Shown: piece after piece, positions 42,881-50,223 of the stretch | How positions within the stretch are numbered: position 1 is the first letter of the stretch | Layout of the letters: each line of letters starts with the position of its first letter | Source of the DNA: Chitinophaga solisilvae | GTDB lineage: Bacteria; Bacteroidota; Bacteroidia; Chitinophagales; Chitinophagaceae | Length of the DNA stretch: 64,000 bases | Reading direction: 5' to 3' | NCBI RefSeq assembly: GCF_009928525.1 | Contig: NZ_JAABOK010000008.1 | Location: 62,001 to 126,000, forward strand | Position numbers and translations under genes: made by a program | Notes under the pieces: model-generated | The model's input: only the letters and a program-made list of their open reading frames with translations | The model's database searches: none | What the model was told of the DNA's origin: nothing

Positions 42881-43705
42881 TTATGCCTCTGCATTCTCCA
42901 GGTGTCTTTCCATAAAGGAGCCGTCTTCGGATGTACCGGCCTTCCAGTAGGCGTAGGCAAACAGTTCTGCACGCTGCCATCTCAGTTCATGACGCAGGTA
43001 ATTACGTATAGTCTTTACCGTGGTATACTCTGCTGCTACGTATCCGAAGCGGGTATCTCCTGCATCGAAGGGAAGCGACAGTCCATGTACCGTTTCTGAG
43101 AGGCGGCTGCCCTCCTGCGGATGGGGATTGTACACCCAGCGTATGTCTGCGCGGGCAACGGTTTTAAACGACTGTTCATCTTCAGGGCCTGGTACTTCCA
43201 GCACCGCCACCACTTTTGCGGCTGGTGGCAGGTCTTCCAGGATAACGCCCAGCACCGGGATAGCGGTGGCATCGCCGATCAGCAGGTAATTATCGGCGCG
43301 CGGGTACAACTCTGTGAGGCCGTCGCGCATCATCACCCCCAGCTTATCGCCGGGCTGCGCATGCAGCGCCCAGGCAGAAGCCGGCGAATGGTCGCCATGC
43401 ACGGCAAAGTCGATGTACATCTCCCGGCGCGCTGTATCTATTCCCCTGTGTGTGAAAGTTCTGATCCAGGGGCGCACAGCTTCCGGCTGTTCTGTCCACC
43501 GGCCGCTGACAGGGTCCCACTCCGGGAAACAGATGTCCTTCACACCAGGTGGCGGTATCAGTATTTTGTTATTGACACCGGGCGTGGTGTTGCTGAACTG
43601 TGGCACTTCCGCTCCTGTCAGCACCATACGTATGTAATGCGGGGTAATACTGATCTTATATTTTACTTCCAGTACCGCTGCGATGGTTGACTTTTCTCTG
43701 CTCAT
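42881..43705 (-). CDS. Siderophore-interacting protein (ViuB-like FAD ferric reductase)
   Basis: 274 residues. An N-terminal FAD-binding barrel (HYIRMVLTGAEVPQF, RPWIRTFTHRGID with the R-x-Y/F-T/S flavin-binding motif) precedes a SIP-type NAD(P)H domain (YLLIGDATAIPVLGVILEDL, VYNPHPQEGS, FGYVAAEYTTVKTIRNYLRH). The family reduces ferric siderophores in the cytoplasm to release iron. It overlaps the stop codon of the ABC transporter upstream (ATGA), so the three genes form one operon: 47230 to 42881. Confidence 0.9.
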   Translation of the reverse strand: MSREKSTIAAVLEVKYKISITPHYIRMVLTGAEVPQFSNTTPGVNNKILIPPPGVKDICFPEWDPVSGRWTEQPEAVRPWIRTFTHRGIDTARREMYIDFAVHGDHSPASAWALHAQPGDKLGVMMRDGLTELYPRADNYLLIGDATAIPVLGVILEDLPPAAKVVAVLEVPGPEDEQSFKTVARADIRWVYNPHPQEGSRLSETVHGLSLPFDAGDTRFGYVAAEYTTVKTIRNYLRHELRWQRAELFAYAYWKAGTSEDGSFMERHLENAEA

Positions 43706-45456
43706 ATCTGATCATTTAAAATGAATGTTTCGTTGGATACCTTCCAGCCGCCGGCAGTCTGCTGCAACTGCCAGAGGTGATGATACAATCCCTGCTCCGC
43801 CATCAGTGTCTCATGTGTGCCATATGCATCCATGCGGCCGTCGTTTAATACCAGTATAGCGTTCGCATTGCGGATGGTAGCCAGCTTATGCGCCACTACT
43901 ATCACGGTTTTATCTTTCACCAGCTCCTGTATGGCCTGCTGGATAAATACTTCATTCTCCGGATCCAGGGAGGCGGTGGCTTCATCCAGCAAAACGACGG
44001 GCGCATTTTTCAGCAGGGCCCGCGCAATACTGATACGTTGTTTTTGTCCGCCGGACAAACGATTACCGCCCTCTCCTGTCCTGCTATGGATACCGTCCGG
44101 GAATTCCATGGCAAAGTCCAGTACCAGGGCTTTCTCTGCGGCAGCCAGCACTTCTTCTTCGGTAGCATCCATACGGCCCACCCGGATGTTGTTGTAAATA
44201 GTATCGTCGAAGAGATATACGTCCTGAAACACTTCGCTGATCAGCCGGTATACCTGCTGCGGCTCCATATCCCTTACATCCACGCCTCCTATCTGCACAC
44301 TCCCCTGCTGTACATCCCAGAAGCGCGCTATCAGCGAGGTGATAGTGGTTTTACCGGAGCCGGAAGGCCCTACCAGCGCCAGCATCTGCCGTTCCGGCAC
44401 ATGAAAGCTGATGTCGCGTAATACCTGCTTGTCATGGCTATACGAAAAGCTCACCTGCGAAAAGGTGATGTCATGACGCTGCGGCACAAGCCGGCGGCCG
44501 GCATCCTGCACCGGGGTCTTCATCAGCGTCATGACTCTTTCCAGGGAAATATTCATATATCGCAGGATGATGTAATCCACAAGCACTATACGCAGCGGCT
44601 CGAAAAGGCGGTATCCCAGTATGAGAAAGGTGATGAGTGCGGCGGTGGTCAATGTGCCCTGTGTAAGAAAGGTGACGCCGGTATACAGCATCAGCAGGAA
44701 GCAACATTCCAGCACCAGTGCGGCGGTAAGAACAAAAGGACCGGGCAGCATTTCGGTCTGTATGCTGGCAGCGCGCAGCTCGTTGAGGGCCTTGTCCAGT
44801 GTGGCAAAGCGCTTCCCTGTCATGCCGAAGGACTTGATATGCCGGATGCCCTGTACATACTCCAGGAAACGCGCACCGGTATTGTTACGCGCGGCTATAT
44901 GCCTTTTCCCTTCCCGGAAGATGAGCATATCGGAGATTTTCACCATGAGCCAGCTGAGTGGCAATGCCGCCAGCAGCACCAGCGCCAGCCGCCAGTCGGT
45001 GATAAACAGGAATACGGATATCGTGAGCGTCGTAAAAACAGCAGCGGTAATATTACCGATGGTATGGCCGAAGATGAGTTCAAAGTTGGCCACATCCTGC
45101 AGCGCTACGGAGGCCAGGTCCCCCGGATCGCGCTGCTTGTATACGCCCATAGACAGCCGCTGCAGGTGATTGCCGAGGTGGATGCGCAGACGGGTAGACA
45201 ACGTATAGGTCATCACGTTACTCGCAATGATGGTACGGACAGACAGCCACAGCTGTACCACCAGCAGCGCCAGCAGGATGCCGGTGTAGGTCCAGAGTCT
45301 TTCAGGTACTGCCTTTCCGGAGAACAACTCCTGGATGATTAACAGGAGGAAACCGGTAGGCATGGCTATCAGCAGTCCATGCAGCAGGTCCAGCACAATG
45401 CTTTTACGGACTGCCGCCGGCGCTATTTTAAAGGTATATATCAGGTTACGGATCAT
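43702..45456 (-). CDS. ABC half-transporter, IrtB/YbtQ-like
   Basis: 584 residues: six-helix exporter-fold membrane domain (about 1-310), then an ATPase with Walker A LVGPSGSGKTTITSL, signature LSGGQKQRISIARALL and Walker B VVLLDEATASLDPE. Exporter-fold half-transporters paired with a SIP flavoprotein import ferric siderophores in IrtAB (mycobacteria) and YbtPQ (Yersinia). It pairs with the half-transporter at 45476, 19 bp upstream. Direction of transport (import) is inferred from the SIP partner, not visible in the sequence. Confidence 0.85.
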   Translation of the reverse strand: MIRNLIYTFKIAPAAVRKSIVLDLLHGLLIAMPTGFLLLIIQELFSGKAVPERLWTYTGILLALLVVQLWLSVRTIIASNVMTYTLSTRLRIHLGNHLQRLSMGVYKQRDPGDLASVALQDVANFELIFGHTIGNITAAVFTTLTISVFLFITDWRLALVLLAALPLSWLMVKISDMLIFREGKRHIAARNNTGARFLEYVQGIRHIKSFGMTGKRFATLDKALNELRAASIQTEMLPGPFVLTAALVLECCFLLMLYTGVTFLTQGTLTTAALITFLILGYRLFEPLRIVLVDYIILRYMNISLERVMTLMKTPVQDAGRRLVPQRHDITFSQVSFSYSHDKQVLRDISFHVPERQMLALVGPSGSGKTTITSLIARFWDVQQGSVQIGGVDVRDMEPQQVYRLISEVFQDVYLFDDTIYNNIRVGRMDATEEEVLAAAEKALVLDFAMEFPDGIHSRTGEGGNRLSGGQKQRISIARALLKNAPVVLLDEATASLDPENEVFIQQAIQELVKDKTVIVVAHKLATIRNANAILVLNDGRMDAYGTHETLMAEQGLYHHLWQLQQTAGGWKVSNETFILNDQI

Positions 45457-45475
45457 TTGTTTTCATTGAAGGTTA

Positions 45476-47230
45476 TCAGATAGCAAAATGCTTTGCACGG
45501 GTATGCGCTTCCCACATGTTGAGGTACAGCGGCGATTCTTTCAGCAGCGCTTCATGCGTGCCGGCGGCATGCACATCTCCCTTGTCCATCACAATAATCT
45601 GATCGCTGGTAGTAATAGTGCTGAGGCGGTGAGCGATGATGATGACGGTTTTATGCCGGATCAGGCGGCCGAAGGCCTGTTGTATCTGGTATTCATTTTC
45701 AGGATCACTGAAGGCAGTGGCTTCGTCCAGGATAAGTATGGGCGCATCTTTGAGTACAGCCCTCGCCAGCTGGATGCGTTGCTGCTCGCCACCACTGAGA
45801 TGTGCGCTGGTACCGCCCCACAGCGTATGATAACCTTGCGGCAGCCTGCTGATAAACTCATGGCATTGCGCCACCTTCGCGGCAGCCATCACTTCCTCGT
45901 CAGTCTTATCCATGCCCATCCGGATGTTTTCCAGCATGCTCTGCTGAAACATAAAGCTGTCCTGGAAAACAAAAGAGATATGCTGCATCAGGTTTTCCGG
46001 CTTAATCCGCCGGATGTCTTTTCCCCCTATCAGCACAGCCCCCTGCTGCACATCCCAGAAGCGCGCTACCAGCTGCGCTACAGTAGATTTACCGGAGCCG
46101 GAAGGCCCTACCAGCGCAGTAACGGCGCCTTGCGGAATGGTAAAGTTCACGCAGTTGAGCACGCTGCTGCGCTCGTCGTAGCTGAAACTCACTTCCCGGA
46201 ATACAATATTGAAATCATCTTCCAGCAAATCATCTCCCGCTGTTTCCTGCTCCTGGCTGAAAAGAATTTCATCCAGCCGCCGGATCCCATGGTTGATGAC
46301 AGAAATCTGGGAGCCCAGGTTACTCAGCGCAAACAGCGGCCGGATATAGCCAACGCCCAGGATGAGGAAGAGGAACAGTACCGGCAGGCCAATACCCTGA
46401 GAGAAATACAGATACAACCCTAATGCCAGTACGGGTAAAGTAGCATTGCTGACGAAGCTGATGAAAATACCGAATGCCGGCGACGAGGCCTTTACCCAGC
46501 GCAATACAATCTCCCGGAAGTTGTATACGGTATGACTGTATTTACTGAAGCTGTCTGCCGTTTGCCCGAATATTTTAATGACAGGCATCGCGCGCACATA
46601 CTCTACAATACCGGCATTCATGTCTTCAATGGAACGGTGATAGGCGGTGAGCAGCTCCATCCTGCTTTTGTTGAACATAAGGGGAATGAGTATCGCCAGC
46701 AGGGCCAGTGGCAGGCAGCTGACCAGCGCCAGCCGCCAGTCGGTGACGAACAGGAACCCCAGCGTGATAACCGGCAGGGCGATGCCTTTTATAAAATCAG
46801 GAATGCTGTGGGCCAGGAAATTTTCTATCCGCTCAATATCATCTGCCATAATTTTTTTGAGCGCCCCTGAATTATGGCGGTTGATAAAGCCGAGGGGCAG
46901 TTTCCCGATTTTTTCCGCCATCTGCCGGCGCAGCTCATACAGGATATTGAAGGCCGCCACATGGGAGGCCATGCCGGAAGCGTACAATAATACATATCCG
47001 GCAGCCACGGCAATGCCTGCACGAAATATCCAGGTTTGCAGCAGCACCTTATCTGTTACCGGCTGCATCATATTCCGGATAACAGCGTACATCAGCACAT
47101 ATGGTATTAATGCCAGCAACGCATGCAGTACCGCCAGCACAGCAGATAATGTGAGCAGCCTTTTACGCCTGCCTGCTATCTGCAGCAGTCTGGCTACGCC
47201 TGATGGTTTCTTTTCTTGTTTATTAGCCAT
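45476..47230 (-). CDS. ABC half-transporter, IrtA/YbtP-like
   Basis: 584 residues with a six-helix exporter-type membrane domain and an ATPase (Walker A LVGPSGSGKSTVAQL, signature LSGGEQQRIQLARAVL, Walker B ILILDEATAFSDPE). The Asp-loop residue position reads FSDPE rather than SLDPE. It is the first gene of the three-gene operon, and its start lies about 100 bp from the divergently transcribed AraC regulator. With the protein at 43702 it forms the predicted heterodimeric ferric-siderophore importer. Confidence 0.85.
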   Translation of the reverse strand: MANKQEKKPSGVARLLQIAGRRKRLLTLSAVLAVLHALLALIPYVLMYAVIRNMMQPVTDKVLLQTWIFRAGIAVAAGYVLLYASGMASHVAAFNILYELRRQMAEKIGKLPLGFINRHNSGALKKIMADDIERIENFLAHSIPDFIKGIALPVITLGFLFVTDWRLALVSCLPLALLAILIPLMFNKSRMELLTAYHRSIEDMNAGIVEYVRAMPVIKIFGQTADSFSKYSHTVYNFREIVLRWVKASSPAFGIFISFVSNATLPVLALGLYLYFSQGIGLPVLFLFLILGVGYIRPLFALSNLGSQISVINHGIRRLDEILFSQEQETAGDDLLEDDFNIVFREVSFSYDERSSVLNCVNFTIPQGAVTALVGPSGSGKSTVAQLVARFWDVQQGAVLIGGKDIRRIKPENLMQHISFVFQDSFMFQQSMLENIRMGMDKTDEEVMAAAKVAQCHEFISRLPQGYHTLWGGTSAHLSGGEQQRIQLARAVLKDAPILILDEATAFSDPENEYQIQQAFGRLIRHKTVIIIAHRLSTITTSDQIIVMDKGDVHAAGTHEALLKESPLYLNMWEAHTRAKHFAI

Positions 47231-47288
47231 AGGAATTTATTATCATTAAATTTGTACAAAGGTGCCTGTGTATGAAAAAATTGTTTTT

Positions 47289-47322
47289 ACATCTCAGGGA
47301 TATTATTTAACATCTAAGGGAT
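47289..47322. promoter_or_regulatory. Direct repeat, likely AraC-type operator
   Basis: ACATCTCAGGGAT (47289-47301) and ACATCTAAGGGAT (47310-47322) are 12-of-13 identical direct repeats 21 bp apart (two helical turns), as expected for AraC/XylS-type regulators. They lie in the shared region between the ABC operon and the AraC gene, 7 bp before its ATG. Confidence 0.65.
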
Positions 47323-47328
47323 TTTTTT

Positions 47329-48318
47329 ATGGGGATGATGATAAAAGATGATAAAGCCGGATGGGTGGATCTCGGAGCCATACCGTCCCTCCTGCCCCAG
47401 GACCTGCAGGCGCCGCTGGTGAAGGAGCGCCGGGAAAAATTCAGTCTGCAGTTCGGGGACCTGGACCTGATACAGATTACGCTTCCCAATATTTATATCG
47501 TATATGGCGATTTACAGATGAAGCAGCACCTGCTGAATATGCGTACCCATGATGTACCGGATATGGTAGAACTGCATTTTGTGCTGAACGGCAGCGGCCT
47601 GGTACTGGAACAGATCAGCGGCACGCGGTATCATTTCAGGGAGTTGCAGCACGACCTCCTGTACATGCCGTCATTTGACGGATCGCTTGCCTATTCCGGC
47701 GATACCCCCTACCAGTTTTTCGAGATACATTTCACGCGCAGGTATTTCCTGGAGCTGGCGCAGTTTGCCAATGCGCCTTTACGCCGCTTTGCCGACCATG
47801 TGGCAGGAGGCAGGCAGGCGCGTATCAGCAGCGACTATACGCCTATTTCGCTGGCTATGCACCAGTGTATACGGGAGATTATGGCCTGTAAGTTTGCCGG
47901 CGGACTAAAACTGCTGTTCCTGCAGTCCAAAGCCGTGGAAATGCTGACGCTGCAGGCAGAAGCTTTTGACCGGATAGAAAACAGCCGGAGTACCGTACTC
48001 CACTCTTCGCGGGACCGTGATTGCATTATGCAGGCGCGCGAATACCTGCTGCAGCACATGGCTACGCCGCCTTCGCTGACAGAACTGGCTGCCATCACAG
48101 GCACCAACGTATTTAAACTGAAAAATGGTTTTAAGGAACTGTTTGATACTACCGTATTCGGTTACCTGGGAGAAGTAAAGATGAGCCGCGCCAAAGAGAT
48201 GCTGGAAGAAGGAATGGCGATCAAGGAAGTAAGCGAGATCCTGGGATATTCATCTGTACAGCATTTCGGCACCGCCTTCCGCAAGCGGTTCGGTATAACG
48301 CCCGGCGCTGTCAGGTAG
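47329..48318 (+). CDS. AraC-family regulator of siderophore uptake (PchR/YbtA-like)
   Basis: 329 residues. An N-terminal domain of about 220 residues (LHFVLNGSGLVLEQISGTRY, FEIHFTRRYFLELA) of the PchR-type sensor kind precedes the HTH domain: EYLLQHMATPPSLTELAAIT, KLKNGFKELFDTTVFGYLGE, MAIKEVSEILGYSSVQHFGT, AFRKRFGITPGAVR. Divergent from the ABC/SIP operon, so it probably responds to an iron-siderophore and regulates uptake, as YbtA and PchR do. It may repress itself through the direct repeat just upstream. Confidence 0.88.
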   Translation: MGMMIKDDKAGWVDLGAIPSLLPQDLQAPLVKERREKFSLQFGDLDLIQITLPNIYIVYGDLQMKQHLLNMRTHDVPDMVELHFVLNGSGLVLEQISGTRYHFRELQHDLLYMPSFDGSLAYSGDTPYQFFEIHFTRRYFLELAQFANAPLRRFADHVAGGRQARISSDYTPISLAMHQCIREIMACKFAGGLKLLFLQSKAVEMLTLQAEAFDRIENSRSTVLHSSRDRDCIMQAREYLLQHMATPPSLTELAAITGTNVFKLKNGFKELFDTTVFGYLGEVKMSRAKEMLEEGMAIKEVSEILGYSSVQHFGTAFRKRFGITPGAVR

Positions 48319-48349
48319 TAAGGGCGTATACCCCTGCCCGTTATGACAG

Positions 48350-48382
48350 GGAAAGAAGAGGCGTGATCCACGCCCCTTCCCG
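48350..48382. terminator. Bidirectional terminator
   Basis: gggaa...aggcgtg and cacgcccc...ttccc form an imperfect long stem between the convergent AraC and the small exported protein gene. There is no long T-run. Confidence 0.5.
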
Positions 48383-48385
48383 GTA

Positions 48386-48820
48386 TCAAAAGAAAATATC
48401 TACATAGTCTACCACGTTGTTGCCTTCGCAGTTATCCATTTCCTGGAGCCGCCAGTATTTGCGGGCGCCTTTGGCAAGGAAGTGATACACGCCTTTTTTC
48501 TCGCATACCTCTCCTTTGTTCAGGCTTTTTTCCATGGTCTGAATAGTACCTTCAAACAAAAGTTCCTGCGGCGACAACACTTTCAGCGTACCGTCTATAG
48601 TAACAAAACCTTCGCTGCTCCGCTGTTCACCCTTAACATTAAATAACCCATCTGATCTTTTGGAAATCAGCACCTTACCTGGATTATGCCAACCTACCCA
48701 CTGCAGGGTAAAATTGTGCTTTCCTTCCCGTAAACGGAAGGGCGCCTTCTCCTGGGCGAAGGAATGATAGCCGGTGAGCAGGGCCATACAAAGACAAAGC
48801 CATTTGATTTTTTTCATCAT
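48386..48820 (-). CDS. Exported hypothetical protein
   Basis: 144 residues with a signal peptide (KIKWLCLCMALLTGYHSFAQ). The mature part is beta-rich (HNFTLQWVGWHNPGKVLISK, GFVTIDGTLKVLSPQELLFE, YHFLAKGARKYWRLQEMDNC) with two late cysteines (Cys about 110 and 134). It may be a small lipocalin-like or calycin-like periplasmic protein, but I do not recognise the family. It is single, between the AraC and TetR genes. Confidence 0.55.
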   Translation of the reverse strand: MMKKIKWLCLCMALLTGYHSFAQEKAPFRLREGKHNFTLQWVGWHNPGKVLISKRSDGLFNVKGEQRSSEGFVTIDGTLKVLSPQELLFEGTIQTMEKSLNKGEVCEKKGVYHFLAKGARKYWRLQEMDNCEGNNVVDYVDIFF

Positions 48821-48890
48821 GATAATAGTTTAACTGAATCGATGTCATCCAAAGATAATAAGCGTGCAGAACATTCGTAAAGTTTGTAAC

Positions 48891-48910
48891 TTTACCGAAC
48901 AATTGGTAAA
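48891..48910. promoter_or_regulatory. Putative TetR operator 1
   Basis: TTTACCGAACAATTGGTAAA contains the inverted repeat TTTACC...GGTAAA. It ends 2 bp before the ATG of the TetR gene, so binding would block its own transcription or translation. A near copy lies at 49554. Confidence 0.65.
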
Positions 48911-48912
48911 AT

Positions 48913-49473
48913 ATGCCGCTTCAAAAAGTAGATCCGGAAACAGCAGACCGGGAGATGTTCGCGCTTTTTTGTTCCTACGGATACGATGGTACTTCGCTGG
49001 AAATGTTAGCTAATGCCACGGGACTGAAGAAGGCCAGTTTGTATCACCGTTTCCCGGAAGGGAAAAAGGAGATGGCGCTGCATGTGCTGAAGGGCACCCG
49101 GCAATGGATAAAGACACATATACGGGATGTGCTGACGCATGAGGAGCAGCCTGTAAAGAAGCGGCTGACGCTGGCATTACAGGCGCTGGACCAGTTATAT
49201 AACGGCGGGTCCTCCAATTGTATACTGAGAACATTGTCAATAGGTACGGATGCGCCCTATTTCCGCGATGCCATCGCTTCGTGCTTCGAGTTGCTGCATA
49301 CCGGTTTTGCCGCTATTGCGGCAGCAAACGGGTTCTCCGGTACGCGTGCCCTGCAGCAGGCCAAAGAAGTGAGCGTTGCTATTCAGGGCTCCCTGGTGTT
49401 ATCCAATGTGATGAATGATACCACCTATTTCAAAAAGTGCCTGGAAGATATTCCACTGCTGCTGAAAAAATAA
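48913..49473 (+). CDS. TetR/AcrR-family transcriptional repressor
   Basis: 186 residues. The HTH reads YDGTSLEMLANATGLKKASLYHRF, the standard TetR recognition region. The C-terminal ligand domain (KKRLTLALQALDQLYNGGSS...) resembles the LmrA/YxaF-type with TetR_C-like helices and a conserved Cys near SNCILRTLSIG. It is probably autoregulatory through the palindrome overlapping its start. The MFS exporter at 50224 or the deaminase at 49695 are candidate targets. Confidence 0.85.
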   Translation: MPLQKVDPETADREMFALFCSYGYDGTSLEMLANATGLKKASLYHRFPEGKKEMALHVLKGTRQWIKTHIRDVLTHEEQPVKKRLTLALQALDQLYNGGSSNCILRTLSIGTDAPYFRDAIASCFELLHTGFAAIAAANGFSGTRALQQAKEVSVAIQGSLVLSNVMNDTTYFKKCLEDIPLLLKK

Positions 49474-49553
49474 CACCGGCTGTACGCCCCACAACCGTTT
49501 CCCCCTGCTCTATTTCATCAATGATCACCTGTCTGTCTAAAAATATTTTTTTA

Positions 49554-49573
49554 TATACCGAACGTTTGGTAAA
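49554..49573. promoter_or_regulatory. Putative TetR operator 2
   Basis: TATACCGAACGTTTGGTAAA shares TACCGAAC and TTGGTAAA with operator 1. It lies 80 bp after the TetR stop codon and 122 bp before the deaminase ATG. The next start codon (49581) opens only a 16-codon frame. Confidence 0.55.
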
Positions 49574-49682
49574 ATTGTATAATGAAAATACGCTACCTCT
49601 TTTCATACCCTGATAAAAGAACTGCCCGATAACTATCACCACCCTGACCGGTAAAATAGCATACCAGGTCCGGGTACTTTTT

Positions 49683-49690
49683 TACTTTTG
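49683..49690 (+). promoter_or_regulatory. Putative -7 promoter box of deaminase gene
   Basis: TACTTTTG fits TAnnTTTG and ends 4 bp before the ATG at 49695, predicting a leaderless mRNA. Confidence 0.35.
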
Positions 49691-49694
49691 AAAT

Positions 49695-50096
49695 ATGACA
49701 GACCACCATACACCATTCCTGCACCGCTGCCTGGAACTGGCTGAAATCGCCGCCTCACAGGGAGAAAGCCCGGTAGGCAGCGTCATCGTTAAGAATGGCA
49801 TCATCATCGGCGAAGCATACGAGCAAAGCAAACAACTGCAGGACATCACCCGCCACGCAGAAACCCTCGCCCTCCTGGACGCCCTCCACAAAGGCACACA
49901 TCCTGCAGGCGCCACCATGTACACCAACGTGGAACCCTGCCTGCTCTGCTCCTACGCCATCCGTCACTACCGTATTGCTGCCGTTGTTTTCATGAAACAC
50001 TCCGGCGAACTCGGCGGCACCAGAGAACCGTTTAATATCCTGACAACAGATAAGGTGCAGGCGTGGGGGGCTGCGCCGGAAATTCATATTATGTAA
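49695..50096 (+). CDS. Nucleoside/cytidine deaminase-family protein
   Basis: 133 residues, CMP/dCMP-deaminase fold. Zinc-site motifs: HAE (His54-Ala-Glu56) and PCxxC (Pro81-Cys82-Leu-Leu-Cys85). The rest (VGSVIVKNGIIIGEAYEQSK, YTNVEPCLLCSYAIRHYRI) matches nucleoside deaminases of the guanine/TadA-like group. A role in tRNA editing seems less likely, since the tRNA-contacting C-terminal part is short. The stop codon is at the start of the palindrome at 50094. Confidence 0.85.
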   Translation: MTDHHTPFLHRCLELAEIAASQGESPVGSVIVKNGIIIGEAYEQSKQLQDITRHAETLALLDALHKGTHPAGATMYTNVEPCLLCSYAIRHYRIAAVVFMKHSGELGGTREPFNILTTDKVQAWGAAPEIHIM

Positions 50097-50215
50097 TTAC
50101 GAATTACGAATTGCGAATTACGAATGTAGCGCGAAGGTATAAGCGTAGACATTATTTGATCTACGCTTATATCTTCGCGCTACATTCGTAATTCGCAATT
50201 CGTAATTCGTAATTA
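50094..50215. repeat. 122-bp intergenic palindrome (outer arm type A)
   Basis: Nearly perfect arms: taattacgaattacgaattg onward on the left and cgcaattcgtaattcgtaat on the right. Inner arms are gtagcgcgaag and cttcgcgctac followed by gtagac / gtctac-like bases. Located between the convergent deaminase and MFS genes; the left arm overlaps the deaminase stop codon. Confidence 0.85.
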
Positions 50216-50223
50216 TAAAAAAA

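Noticed and set aside
44434..45342. Long frames opposite the ABC transporter genes (302 and 311 codons)
   Set aside because: They mirror well-conserved Walker and membrane regions of the real genes on the other strand; His/Gln-rich translations are typical of antisense shadows in GC-rich coding DNA.
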